Source: Thalassobaculum sp. OXR-137 (GTDB lineage Bacteria; Pseudomonadota; Alphaproteobacteria; Thalassobaculales; Thalassobaculaceae). From it: a stretch of 64,000 nt of DNA. A program made the position numbers and the translations under genes. The stretch is taken from the NCBI RefSeq assembly GCF_034377285.1, contig NZ_CP139715.1, forward strand, positions 1,116,001 through 1,180,000. Direction: 5' to 3'. Below, one piece after another: positions 1-7,948 of the stretch (positions within the stretch are counted from its first letter, which is position 1; each line of letters opens with the position of its first letter). The notes under the pieces are model-generated. The model ran no database searches and had not been told where the DNA came from. It saw only the letters and a list, made by a program, of their open reading frames with translations.

Positions 1-683
1 TCTTCGGTCAGGGGGCTGATGTCGCCCTTGATCACGCCGCCGAGCTCGACTTCGAGCTTGTTGAAACGGACCTTGCCTTCCAGCACGCCGGTCGACCGGA
101 TCGACAGGGTGCCGCGCACCGACAGCTCGCCTTCGAAGCGGCCGGCGATGATGGCTTCTTCTATTGTGACCTTTCCCCGGAACAGGCCGGTCTCGGTGAC
201 CTCCAGGGACTGGCTGTGTTCGAGCGTCGCCTGCACCGTGCCTTCCACGACCAGGCTGTCGCAGGCCGTGATCTCGCCGGACAGGGAGATGTCCTTGCCG
301 ACCAGCAGCCGCTTGCTCTCCTCGTTGCCGCGGGGCATGGAGGGGCGGCGCGGCGGGGCGCCGGGAATGTCGGCGGCCGACCGCCTGGGAATCTCGGGCA
401 CGAAGCCCTGGCCGGGGGTACGCGGGGGGGTCGAAGCGGACATGGCCGAACCTTTCGAGTCGGAAGCGGCGGACGAGGGGGAGGACGTCGAGGTGTCCGG
501 GCGCGTGGTGTCGGAGTCCGGCGACCCCGAGCCGCCATCCGGGCGCTCCGAAGGGCTGCCGAGGGAGGGGGATATCGAGCGGACGTCGTCTGCAGAGCCG
601 GACTCTTTCGATCCGCTCTTGTCCATCACCGGGTCGATATTTCCGTCTCGCGGCAATTCTGATGCTCTGCGACGCCGGAACAT
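1..683 (-). CDS. Bactofilin family polymer-forming cytoskeletal protein (3' end outside window)
   Basis: About 227 codons are visible; the gene runs off the left edge. The ATG at 683 is preceded by a good Shine-Dalgarno (TTAGGAGATCAGCC). The first ~120 residues are Ser/Pro/Asp-rich, low in complexity and probably disordered. From about residue 124 (SKRLLVGKDISLSGEI) a bactofilin beta-helix begins, with short repeating strands ending in turns such as VVEGTVQ, TGLFRGKV, AGRFEGEL and GVLEGKV. Bactofilins self-assemble into filaments at the inner membrane and scaffold envelope or morphogenesis proteins; the partner here is unknown. It lies 50 bp behind the EI24-like gene on the same strand and may share its transcript. 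The long tail is unusual but not unique in the family. Confidence 0.85.
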   Translation of the reverse strand, partial: MFRRRRASELPRDGNIDPVMDKSGSKESGSADDVRSISPSLGSPSERPDGGSGSPDSDTTRPDTSTSSPSSAASDSKGSAMSASTPPRTPGQGFVPEIPRRSAADIPGAPPRRPSMPRGNEESKRLLVGKDISLSGEITACDSLVVEGTVQATLEHSQSLEVTETGLFRGKVTIEEAIIAGRFEGELSVRGTLSIRSTGVLEGKVRFNKLEVELGGVIKGDISPLTE

Positions 684-733
684 GGCTGATCTCCTAACTG
701 AGCGCTTTCGGCTAACCAGTTGCCTTATCGCTA

Positions 734-1408
734 TTATCGCGGAACGGTTCGGCGCCGCAACCGTTCATGTTCGTGGACTGCAAAAGCGGTTGCCACGACG
801 GGGGTTGTGAGGTTCACCACAGGGATGGTCGACAGCGCGGCGATCAGCACTCCGCCGAGAAAAAGCGATCCCTGATTCGCGCGCCGGAACTCCCGCAGCG
901 CCATCCGGTCGAGGGTGCGCTGGCCGACCATCTCGGCATATTCGCGGCCCAGCAGGTAGCCGTTCAGCCCGTAGAACACGATCAGGTTCAGGCCGGGCAG
1001 CACGAAATACAGCGGCAGCGCCAGAATGTTCAGGCCGATGCTCAGGACGGCGAAGCGCAGGCCGTCGCCGATCACCTCGCCCAGGGGGATGTGGCGCGGC
1101 TGCGGCGCGTTCGGATAGTGGGTCGACATCACCGTGTCGGCGACCGTGTCGGCGAACAGGCCGCTGACCAGCTGGACCGAGCCGGGGAAGAAGATCAGGG
1201 CGAAAACGAAGGTGCCGACCGCGCCGAGCCAGACCAGCAGGCTGTCCAGCCACTCGGTGCCGGTCTGGGCCAGGGCGGACAGGGCGTATCCCGTGCCGAC
1301 CGCGAGACCGACGATCAGCAGGAGACTGGCGGCGATCGCCATCAGCAGGACCGAGCGCAGGCGGGGATCGCCGAGCTGACCCAGGGTCAGGGATATGGAT
1401 CTGAACAT
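734..1408 (-). CDS. EI24/CysZ-like integral membrane protein
   Basis: The product has about 224 residues and at least four hydrophobic segments, near residues 20-45, 55-80, 115-150 and 180-205. The pattern matches the EI24 domain shared by bacterial CysZ sulfate permease and conserved alphaproteobacterial membrane proteins. The stretch around NLIVFYGLNGYLLGREYAE is typical of the family. The frame is open to a possible start at 1450, but the ATG at 1408 (MFRSISLTLGQL) gives the usual family N-terminus. Neither start has a strong ribosome-binding site. Sulfate transport should not be assumed, since no cys genes lie nearby. The bactofilin gene follows in the same direction. Confidence 0.7.
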   Translation of the reverse strand: MFRSISLTLGQLGDPRLRSVLLMAIAASLLLIVGLAVGTGYALSALAQTGTEWLDSLLVWLGAVGTFVFALIFFPGSVQLVSGLFADTVADTVMSTHYPNAPQPRHIPLGEVIGDGLRFAVLSIGLNILALPLYFVLPGLNLIVFYGLNGYLLGREYAEMVGQRTLDRMALREFRRANQGSLFLGGVLIAALSTIPVVNLTTPVVATAFAVHEHERLRRRTVPR

Positions 1409-1516
1409 GGCCGTCTCATGTGGATGCGTCGCCCCGGCGGTTGAAACCACGAAGCCGCGCCGTATTCAAGCGTGTCGCTCGGGCGGGGAGAAAGTCGTCT
1501 GCGCCGGCGGTGCACT

Positions 1517-2194
1517 TTACCCGGCGACGGCACGATCCTTCAGCCTGTGGTAGCCGCGCGTCGTGAGGATCCACGCGAGCGACAGCGTCCATAGAAGCGT
1601 CGCGGTCATCGCGGCCTTCTCCAGAATGCCGTCGTAGGCGGTCGGCACGAGCTTGAACCCGGTCGCCAGGACCAGCCAAAGCGCCGCCGCGGCGCAGAAC
1701 ATGTAGCCATAGCGACGCCCCATACTCGACGCCCCCGACGCCATCAGAAGCGGTCCGGCGAGATAGAGCGGGCCGAGCGCGAAGGTCAGCTTGGTGTGCA
1801 CCGTCATGTCCTGGTCCGGCCCGGCGGCCGTATGGAATTCGTCCCACAGCCCCAGAAGAACGACCACCAGCGCGGCGAACGCCAGACAGAAGAGTCCGAG
1901 CGACCAGGCGACGCGTCCCAGATGGAAATGCGCGGTGCCGATCGCCAGCGCCAGAAGCGCCCCCGCATTCAGGTAGAACCCGAGATCCATGATCCATTTC
2001 ATCGGGCCCCGGGCGAGGTCGCTGATCGTGTCGGCGATGAAATCGTGCCGCACCAGCACGGCCGCCACGCCCATCAGCATCAGTGACAGCAGGATTCCGG
2101 CGAAGGCCATCAGGCCACAGGCCAGCAGCAGCTCGGGGCGTTGCGCTGGACCCTGGACGTCACCCGCATGGGACGCTCTGGATGGAGTGGACAT
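1517..2194 (-). CDS. DUF998-like multi-pass membrane protein
   Basis: The product has 225 residues and about six transmembrane segments. The first luminal part contains the DFIADTISDLARGP stretch, typical of the DUF998 family, whose biochemical role is unknown. I chose the ATG at 2194 because GAGGTGACG lies directly ahead of it. The frame stays open upstream to 2386, but that 64-residue extension is Arg-rich and looks non-coding. The gene is divergent from the sugar kinase at 2431. The 236 bp between them holds a perfect 14-bp palindrome that could be an operator. Confidence 0.6.
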   Translation of the reverse strand: MSTPSRASHAGDVQGPAQRPELLLACGLMAFAGILLSLMLMGVAAVLVRHDFIADTISDLARGPMKWIMDLGFYLNAGALLALAIGTAHFHLGRVAWSLGLFCLAFAALVVVLLGLWDEFHTAAGPDQDMTVHTKLTFALGPLYLAGPLLMASGASSMGRRYGYMFCAAAALWLVLATGFKLVPTAYDGILEKAAMTATLLWTLSLAWILTTRGYHRLKDRAVAG

Positions 2195-2312
2195 CGTCAC
2201 CTCTTCTGTGCGGCTGCCCCAGCGCACGCGTCGACGGTCCGCCCGAGCAGGCATCACCGGGGCAACGCTGCGGCCGGCGTGCGGTGCCCTCGGTCGTGCG
2301 ATCTTCATAGTG

Positions 2313-2326
2313 CGGTCATATGACCG
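2313..2326. promoter_or_regulatory. 14-bp perfect palindrome in a divergent intergenic region
   Basis: CGGTCATATGACCG is a perfect palindrome midway between the DUF998-like gene (start 2194, minus) and the PfkB kinase (start 2431, plus). A dyad in this place could bind a dimeric regulator. No regulator gene is adjacent and no clear -35/-10 pair was found around it, so the role is inferred from position and symmetry only. Confidence 0.3.
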
Positions 2327-2430
2327 TTTGGCGGTCGGCGATCGGCGCCCCGCGATCGTCGGGGTTGATCGCTTCGGCCAGACCACTAGTGTGCTGGCGA
2401 GGCCGTTTCGAAGAACTCCTGGAGATCTGA

Positions 2431-3420
2431 ATGACCAAGAGCCTGGATGTCGTCGCCATCGGCAACGCCATCGTCGACGTCATTTCCCGCTGCGACGACG
2501 CCTTCCTGGCGACGGAGAAGGTGGAGAAAGGCGCGATGACCCTGATCGACGCCGAGCGTTCGGAATCCCTCTATGCCGCCATGGGGCCGGGCGTGGAGAT
2601 GTCCGGCGGCTCGGCCGGCAACACCGCCGCCGGCCTGGCTGCGCTCGGCAGCCGGACCGGCTATATAGGCAAGGTCCGCGACGACGGGCTGGGCAAGGTG
2701 TTCCGCCACGACATCACCGCCCAGGGCGTGCGCTTCGACACGCCGGCGGCGCCGGACGGCCCGCCGACCGCCCGCTGCCTCGTCCTGGTGACGCCGGACG
2801 CGCAGCGGTCCATGAGCACCTTTCTGGGCGCCTGCGTGAACCTGACGCCGGACGATATCTCGGAGGATCTGATCGCCGATGCCCAGGTGGTCTATCTGGA
2901 AGGCTATCTCTGGGATCAGCCCGAGGCGAAGAAGGCCTTTGTGAAGGCGGCCGAGATCGCCCACCGCTCCGGCGGCAAGGTCGCCCTGTCCCTGTCGGAC
3001 TCGTTCTGCGTCGACCGCCACCGGGCCGATTTCAAGGAGCTGGTGAAGCACCACGTGGACATCCTGTTCGCCAACGAGGCGGAGGCCCTGTCCCTGTTCG
3101 AGACCGACAGGTTCGACGACGTGCTTCAGGCGGTTCGTTTCGAAGTCGAGACGGCGGCGCTGACCCGCAGCGAGAAGGGCGCGGTCGTCGTCCATCGCGA
3201 CGAGGTCCATGTGCTGGACGCCGAGCCGGTCGAGCGGGTGGTCGACACCACGGGAGCGGGCGACCTCTATGCCGCCGGGTTCCTGCACGGCTACACCGCC
3301 GGCAAGGATGCGGTCACCTGCGGCCGGATCGGGGCGATCTGTGCCTCGGAGATCATCAGCCATGTGGGTGCACGGCCGGAGGCCGACCTGAAGAAGCTGG
3401 TGGCCGACAAGCTCGGCTGA
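2431..3420 (+). CDS. PfkB-family carbohydrate/adenosine kinase
   Basis: The product has 329 residues, normal for the ribokinase/PfkB family. The N-terminal IGNAIVDVI strand, the substrate-binding EMSGGSAGNTAAGLAALG region (about residues 56-73) and the C-terminal signature DTTGAGDLYAAGF (about 272-284) with the catalytic Asp of GAGD are all present. Alphaproteobacterial homologues of this type are often annotated as adenosine kinase or sugar kinase. The substrate cannot be fixed from sequence. A GGAG precedes the ATG at 2431. The gene stands alone, followed at once by the 187-bp tandem repeat array. Confidence 0.85.
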   Translation: MTKSLDVVAIGNAIVDVISRCDDAFLATEKVEKGAMTLIDAERSESLYAAMGPGVEMSGGSAGNTAAGLAALGSRTGYIGKVRDDGLGKVFRHDITAQGVRFDTPAAPDGPPTARCLVLVTPDAQRSMSTFLGACVNLTPDDISEDLIADAQVVYLEGYLWDQPEAKKAFVKAAEIAHRSGGKVALSLSDSFCVDRHRADFKELVKHHVDILFANEAEALSLFETDRFDDVLQAVRFEVETAALTRSEKGAVVVHRDEVHVLDAEPVERVVDTTGAGDLYAAGFLHGYTAGKDAVTCGRIGAICASEIISHVGARPEADLKKLVADKLG

Positions 3421-3441
3421 TCTTTCTTACTCCACCAAAAA

Positions 3442-4118
3442 CGACTTCCTGGAAGCCGCCCGGACTTGATCCGGGAGGCTGTCCAGGACCTCGTGAGGGA
3501 CGCCGGGACCACGGTCCTGGATCGTCCCCGGCGGTGCCGGGTCCGTCCAGGAAGTCGGGTTGGGTTGGTTTTGAAGCGGCAGCCGGCAGCAAGCGGGCGG
3601 AAGTCTCTGACCTCTAACAACCTTCAAACGACTTCCTGGAAGCCGCCCGGACCTGATCCGGGAGGCTGTCCAGGACCTTGTGAGGGACGCCGGGAACACG
3701 GTCCCGGATCGTCCCCGGCGGTGCCGGGTCCGTCCAGGAAGTCGGGTTGGGTTGGTTTTGAAGCGGCAGCCGGCAGCAAGCGGGCGGAAGTCTCTGACCT
3801 CTAACAACCTTCAAACGACTTCCTGGAAGCCGCCCGGACTTGATCCGGGGGGCTGTCCAGGACCCTATGAGGGACGCCGGGACCACGATCCTGGATCGTC
3901 TCCGGCGGTGCCGGGCCCGTCCAGGAAGTCGGAATATTTCGATTTTGAAGGGGCAGCCGCCAGCAAGTCGGCCAAACTCTCTTACTTCCAAACAACCTCA
4001 ACCGACTTCCTGGAAGCCGCCCGGACTTGATCCGGGGGGCTGTCCAGGACCTCGTGAGGGACGCCGGGACCACGATCCTGGATCGCCCCCGGCGGTGCCG
4101 GGTCCGTCCAGGAAGTTG
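3442..4118. repeat. Four tandem 187-bp units with 116-bp palindromic cores
   Basis: Cores lie at 3442-3557, 3629-3744, 3816-3931 and 4003-4118, each 116 bp and exactly 187 bp apart. Every core starts CGACTTCCTGGA and ends with its inverse TCCAGGAAGTCG (TCCAGGAAGTTG in the fourth). An inner pair CCAGGACC/GGTCCTGG nests inside, with small changes between copies. The first two 71-bp linkers are identical; the third is diverged. The array fills the gap between the convergent kinase and AmpG-like genes. Open frames of 90-126 codons crossing it on both strands are products of the repeat and are not called. A shorter relative with the same arm type lies at 62763-62834. Confidence 0.9.
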
Positions 4119-4122
4119 GGTT

Positions 4123-4167
4123 GAGTTCGTTCGGGTAGAGTTCGTTCGGATCGAGTTAGTTCGGATT
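4123..4167. repeat. Three degenerate 15-bp tandem repeats at the 3' end of the ampG-like gene
   Basis: Three 15-bp units based on GAGTTCGTTCGGATC start at 4123, 4138 and 4153. They directly follow the last 187-bp unit and run through the stop codon (4156) of the AmpG-like gene, so its last residues (QPNPN) are encoded within the repeat. The period equals five codons. Confidence 0.6.
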
Positions 4168-5544
4168 GGGTTGGTCCGGGGACCGCTGGGATGCGGCCGT
4201 TCCCGGATCGGGCATCACCCACATCAGCACCAGCAGCAGCGGCAGGCCCAGCAGGGCGAGACCGGCGGTGATGGTGAAGAACAGGGCCCAATCGCCGCCC
4301 AGACTGTCGACGATCATTCCGGCGGAGGACGCGAACCAGATCCGCGCCAGGTTCCCCAGGGAGTTCAGCAGCGCATATTGGGTCGCCGAGAAGGCGGTGT
4401 TGCAGAGCCCGGCCAGATAGGCGACGAAGGCCACGGTCGCCAGACCGCCGGTGAAGTTGTCGGCGACCACCGCCAGGGCGAAAACCTCCATGTCCTGTCC
4501 GGCTCCGGCCAGATAGGCGTAGGCGAGGTTGGTTGCGGCGGCGGCCAGGCCGCCCACCAACAGCGCGCGGAACACGCCTGCCACGCGGACCAGCACGCCG
4601 CCGGCGAAGACCCCGAGGCAGACGGCGGCCAGTCCGAAGACCTTGGTCACGTCGGCGATCTGGGTCAGCTCGAAGCCCAGCTCCCGGTAGAACACGCCGG
4701 ACATCCGGCCGAGCAGGGCGTCGCCGAACTTGAAGACGAAGATGAAGACCAGGATCAGCAGCCACCAGTCCCGGGTCGCGAAGTCGGCGAGCGGGTCGAA
4801 CACCGCCTCTCGCAGCCAGATCCAGGCGCGGCCGAGCGCCGACGTCCCGGCATCCGGTTCGGCCCTCGGCAGGGGGTCGCGGCGCTCCGGTTCGGGCGCC
4901 ATGAGGGTCGCGGCGACGGCGATCAGCAGGGTGCAGGCCAGGATCAGGTAGGTCGCGTTCCAGCCCAGGCTGGCGGCCAGATACAGCCCGCCGGCCCCGC
5001 CAACCAGGGTGCCGCCCAGATGCCAGCCCCAGATCGCGACCGCGGATCCGGCACCGAACTCGTCGGGCTTCAGGATGTCCACCCGGTAGGCGTCGATGAC
5101 GATGTCCTGGGTGGCGGAGACGAAGGCGACGAAGACGCAGGCCAGCGCCACCATCGAGACGTCGGATGTCGGATCGGTCAGGCCGAGAAAGACGATGGCG
5201 GCGATCAGCAGGAGCTGGGTCAGCAGCGCCCATCCCCGCCGCCGGCCCAGCCGGTCGGTCAGGCCCGGCAGGCGCAGCCGGTCGACCAGCGGCGCCCACA
5301 GGAAGTTGATCGCGTAGGCGGTGGTGGCGAGGCTGAACAGGCCGACGCTGGAGCGCGAGAACCCGGCATCGGTCAGCCAGATCGACAGGTTGGAATACAC
5401 CAGCGGCGCCGGCAGGCCCGAGGCGAAGCCGAAGATCAGGATGATGAGCATCCGGCGGTCGAGATAGACCCGGATGCCGTCGGTCCAGGAGGTGCGTTCA
5501 GCCGCCATACCGATCAGGTATCTGAGTCGCCGCGGCTTGCCCAT
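4156..5544 (-). CDS. AmpG-like MFS permease
   Basis: The product has 462 residues and about 12 transmembrane helices. The N-terminal half has the AmpG signature features: FGFASGLPAPLV in helix 1, INFLWAPLVDR in the helix 2-3 loop, GRRRGWALLTQ, and SATQDIVIDAYRVD in helix 5. AmpG carries GlcNAc-anhydro-MurNAc peptides from periplasm to cytoplasm for peptidoglycan recycling. No other recycling gene is adjacent, so the exact substrate is inferred. The start at 5544 is uncertain: the ATG at 5508 (MAAERTSW) is as plausible, and neither has a good Shine-Dalgarno. The 3' end runs into the short tandem repeat. Confidence 0.8.
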   Translation of the reverse strand: MGKPRRLRYLIGMAAERTSWTDGIRVYLDRRMLIILIFGFASGLPAPLVYSNLSIWLTDAGFSRSSVGLFSLATTAYAINFLWAPLVDRLRLPGLTDRLGRRRGWALLTQLLLIAAIVFLGLTDPTSDVSMVALACVFVAFVSATQDIVIDAYRVDILKPDEFGAGSAVAIWGWHLGGTLVGGAGGLYLAASLGWNATYLILACTLLIAVAATLMAPEPERRDPLPRAEPDAGTSALGRAWIWLREAVFDPLADFATRDWWLLILVFIFVFKFGDALLGRMSGVFYRELGFELTQIADVTKVFGLAAVCLGVFAGGVLVRVAGVFRALLVGGLAAAATNLAYAYLAGAGQDMEVFALAVVADNFTGGLATVAFVAYLAGLCNTAFSATQYALLNSLGNLARIWFASSAGMIVDSLGGDWALFFTITAGLALLGLPLLLVLMWVMPDPGTAASQRSPDQPNPN

Positions 5545-5589
5545 AGGTAATAGCGCCGGGCAGGCGGCGCGGCGACGGATGGTGCCGGA

Positions 5590-6285
5590 TCAGGCGGCGG
5601 CGTTGGCGTCCAGTGCGTAGCCGGCGGAGCGCACCGTGCGGATCACGTCGTCGTCGTTCTCGCTGTTCAGCGCCTTGCGCAGCCGGCGGATATGGACGTC
5701 CACCGTGCGCGGCTCGACATAGACGTCCGGACCCCAGACCGTGTCGAGCAGCTGCTCGCGCGAGAACACCCGGCCCGGATGCTCCAGGAAATGGCGCAGC
5801 AGGCGGAACTCGGTGGGGCCGAGATGGATGTCGCGCTCGCTGCGCTTCACCCGGTGCGCCGCCAGATCCATGGTCAGGTCGGCGAAGCGCAGGATCTCGT
5901 CCTCGGTGGAGGGGCGCGCCCGGCGCATCACCGCGCGGACCCGGGCGATCAGCTCGGCCGGACTGAACGGCTTGGTGATGTAGTCGTCGGCCCCGGAATT
6001 CAGGCCCCGGATCCGATCGCCTTCCTCGCCGCGGGCGGTGAGCATGATGATCGGGATGTTCTTCAGGTCCGGTGCCCGGCGCAGCCGCCTGCAGGCCTCG
6101 ATGCCCGAGAGCAGGGGCAGCATCCAGTCCAGCAGGATCAGGTCGGGGCGGCGTTCCGCGGCGACCAGCATGGCCTCCTCGCCGTCCCCCGCGTCGATGA
6201 CGCGGAAGCCTTCGCGTTCCAGGTTGTAGCGCAGCAGGGTGACGATCGGCGCTTCATCCTCGACGATCAGGATCAGTGGTTTCAT
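5590..6285 (-). CDS. phoB: Phosphate regulon response regulator PhoB
   Basis: OmpR/PhoB-type regulator of about 231 residues. The receiver domain (1-120) has the acidic pair VEDE, the phospho-acceptor Asp in LILLDWMLP (residue 53 from this start) and the conserved Lys in ITKPFSP. The C-terminal winged helix (about 135-230) has RLLRHFLEHPGRVFSREQLLD and VDVHIRRLRKAL. When phosphorylated it activates genes preceded by Pho boxes. It is the last gene of the phoR-pstSCAB-phoU-phoB block, 3 bp or 15 bp behind phoU depending on the start. The ATG at 6285 is preferred, with GAGTGA ahead of it; a GTG at 6297 is the alternative. Confidence 0.95.
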   Translation of the reverse strand: MKPLILIVEDEAPIVTLLRYNLEREGFRVIDAGDGEEAMLVAAERRPDLILLDWMLPLLSGIEACRRLRRAPDLKNIPIIMLTARGEEGDRIRGLNSGADDYITKPFSPAELIARVRAVMRRARPSTEDEILRFADLTMDLAAHRVKRSERDIHLGPTEFRLLRHFLEHPGRVFSREQLLDTVWGPDVYVEPRTVDVHIRRLRKALNSENDDDVIRTVRSAGYALDANAAA

Positions 6286-6300
6286 GGGGTCGGTCACTCT

Positions 6301-7035
6301 TTACTCGGACGATCCATCGGAAAGCTCCTCCGGCTTGACGACGGCGAAGCTGCTGTTGTCCCCCTTCGGCCGATTGCCTTCCAGGCGGCGGCCGGTCTCC
6401 TCGAAATAGACGGTTTCGGCGATGTTGGTGGCGTGGTCGCCGATCCGCTCGATGTTCTTGGCCACGAAGAGCAGATGCGCGCAGGCGGTGATGTTGCGCG
6501 GATCCTCCATCATGTACGTCAGCAGCTCCCGAAAGAGGCTGGTGTACATCTGGTCGATCTCTTCGTCGCGCTGCCAGGCGACCATCGCGCGCTCCACGTC
6601 GCGCTGGGTATAGGCGTCCAGCACGTCGGTGATCACCCGGTGGGTCAGCCGGCCCATGCGGGCGATGCCGTTGATCGGCCCGACCTCCGGAAGCTGCGAC
6701 AGGGCCGAGGCCCGCTTGGCCACGTTGGTGGCGTAGTCGCCCATGCGCTCCAGGTCGTGGGAGATCTTCAGCGCCGACAGGATCTGGCGCAGGTCGTGGG
6801 CGACGGGCTGGCGCAGGGCCAGCATCCGCAGGGTCAGCGCCTCGACCTGATCCTCCAGATCGTCGATCGCCTTGTCGGCCTCGACGCACTGGGCGGCCAG
6901 CGCGTCGTCGCGTTTGGCGATCGCCTGGATGGCGTTTGACAACTGGGCTTCGACGAGCCCGCCCATGCGGGAAATTGCCGACCGCAAGCCGTCCAGTTCC
7001 TCGTCGAACGAGGATACGATGTGGCTGTCGGACAT
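6301..7035 (-). CDS. phoU: Phosphate signalling protein PhoU
   Basis: The product has 244 residues, the usual PhoU length, in two similar three-helix halves. Each half carries the metal-binding pattern: DLRQILSALKISHDLERMGDYATNVA appears here as DLERMGDYA in the first half and NIERIGDHATNIAE in the second. PhoU links the Pst transporter to PhoR, keeps the Pho regulon off when phosphate is sufficient and limits uptake. CGGAGGTCTGAACC precedes the ATG. It sits between pstB and phoB, as in most proteobacteria. Confidence 0.95.
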   Translation of the reverse strand: MSDSHIVSSFDEELDGLRSAISRMGGLVEAQLSNAIQAIAKRDDALAAQCVEADKAIDDLEDQVEALTLRMLALRQPVAHDLRQILSALKISHDLERMGDYATNVAKRASALSQLPEVGPINGIARMGRLTHRVITDVLDAYTQRDVERAMVAWQRDEEIDQMYTSLFRELLTYMMEDPRNITACAHLLFVAKNIERIGDHATNIAETVYFEETGRRLEGNRPKGDNSSFAVVKPEELSDGSSE

Positions 7036-7102
7036 GGTTCAGACCTCCGGTAACGGGTGACGTGCCGCGGCCGCCGATCGGGCCGCGGATTAGCCTTCGA
7101 GC

Positions 7103-7939
7103 CTATCCGAAACGTCCGGTGATGTACCCTTGGGTCCGGCTGTCGACGGGGTTGGTGAAGATCGCCTCGGTCTCTCCGACCTCCACCAGGTCGCCCAGGT
7201 GGAAGAACGCGGTGCGCTGGGACACGCGGGCGGCCTGCTGCATCGAGTGGGTCACGATGACGATGGTGAAGTTCTCCCGCAGCTCGTCGATCAGCTCCTC
7301 GATGCGGGCCGTGGCGATCGGGTCGAGGGCCGAGCACGGCTCGTCCATCAGGATCACTTCCGGATTCACCGCGATCGCCCGGGCGATGCACAGGCGCTGC
7401 TGCTGGCCGCCGGACAGACCGGTTCCCGGCTGGTCCAGGCGGTCGCTGACCTCTTTCCAGAGACCGGCACGCTCCAGGCTCTTCTGAACGATCTCGTCCA
7501 GTTCCGCCTTGCCGTGGGCGATGCCGTGGATCCGCGGGCCGTAGGCGATGTTGTCGTAGATCGACTTCGGAAACGGATTCGGCTTCTGGAACACCATGCC
7601 GACCCGGGCGCGGAGCTGCACCACGTCCAGGGACGGGTCGTAGATGTCGTGCTCGTCCAGCGAGATCCTGCCGGTGACCCGGCAGATGTCGATCACGTCG
7701 TTCATGCGGTTCAGACAGCGCAGGAACGTGGACTTGCCGCAGCCCGACGGGCCGATCAGCGCGGTCACTTCGTTCTCGTAGACGTCCAGGTCCACATGCT
7801 TCAGGGCATGTTTCTCGCCATAATAGACGTTGACGTCGCGGGACTGGACCTTGGTGTACCGGTTGGCCATCTGCTCCGGGCTCGGCGGCTTGGATGCGAC
7901 GTCGACTTCGGGCGTCGTCCGGGATGTGGTGCTCATCAT
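7103..7939 (-). CDS. pstB: Phosphate ABC transporter ATPase PstB
   Basis: The product has 278 residues, with Walker [10 protein letters not shown], the Q-loop in VFQKPNPFP, the signature LSGGQQQRL, Walker B VILMDEP and a switch His in IVTHSMQQA. It powers high-affinity phosphate import through PstC-PstA. The N-terminal ~30 residues are a variable extension. AAGGAGATAAA precedes the ATG at 7939, and a second ATG follows directly. The gene begins 9 bp behind the pstA stop, which supports one operon. Confidence 0.96.
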   Translation of the reverse strand: MMSTTSRTTPEVDVASKPPSPEQMANRYTKVQSRDVNVYYGEKHALKHVDLDVYENEVTALIGPSGCGKSTFLRCLNRMNDVIDICRVTGRISLDEHDIYDPSLDVVQLRARVGMVFQKPNPFPKSIYDNIAYGPRIHGIAHGKAELDEIVQKSLERAGLWKEVSDRLDQPGTGLSGGQQQRLCIARAIAVNPEVILMDEPCSALDPIATARIEELIDELRENFTIVIVTHSMQQAARVSQRTAFFHLGDLVEVGETEAIFTNPVDSRTQGYITGRFG

Positions 7940-7948
7940 TTTATCTCC

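Noticed and set aside
19-810. 263-codon plus-strand frame at the left edge
   Set aside because: It is antisense to the bactofilin gene and Ser/Arg-rich; the minus strand gives a clear bactofilin domain.
3427-4124. Overlapping open frames of 90-126 codons on both strands across the tandem array
   Set aside because: They repeat every 187 bp, exist on both strands and are created by the repeat sequence; they have no ribosome-binding sites or family resemblance.
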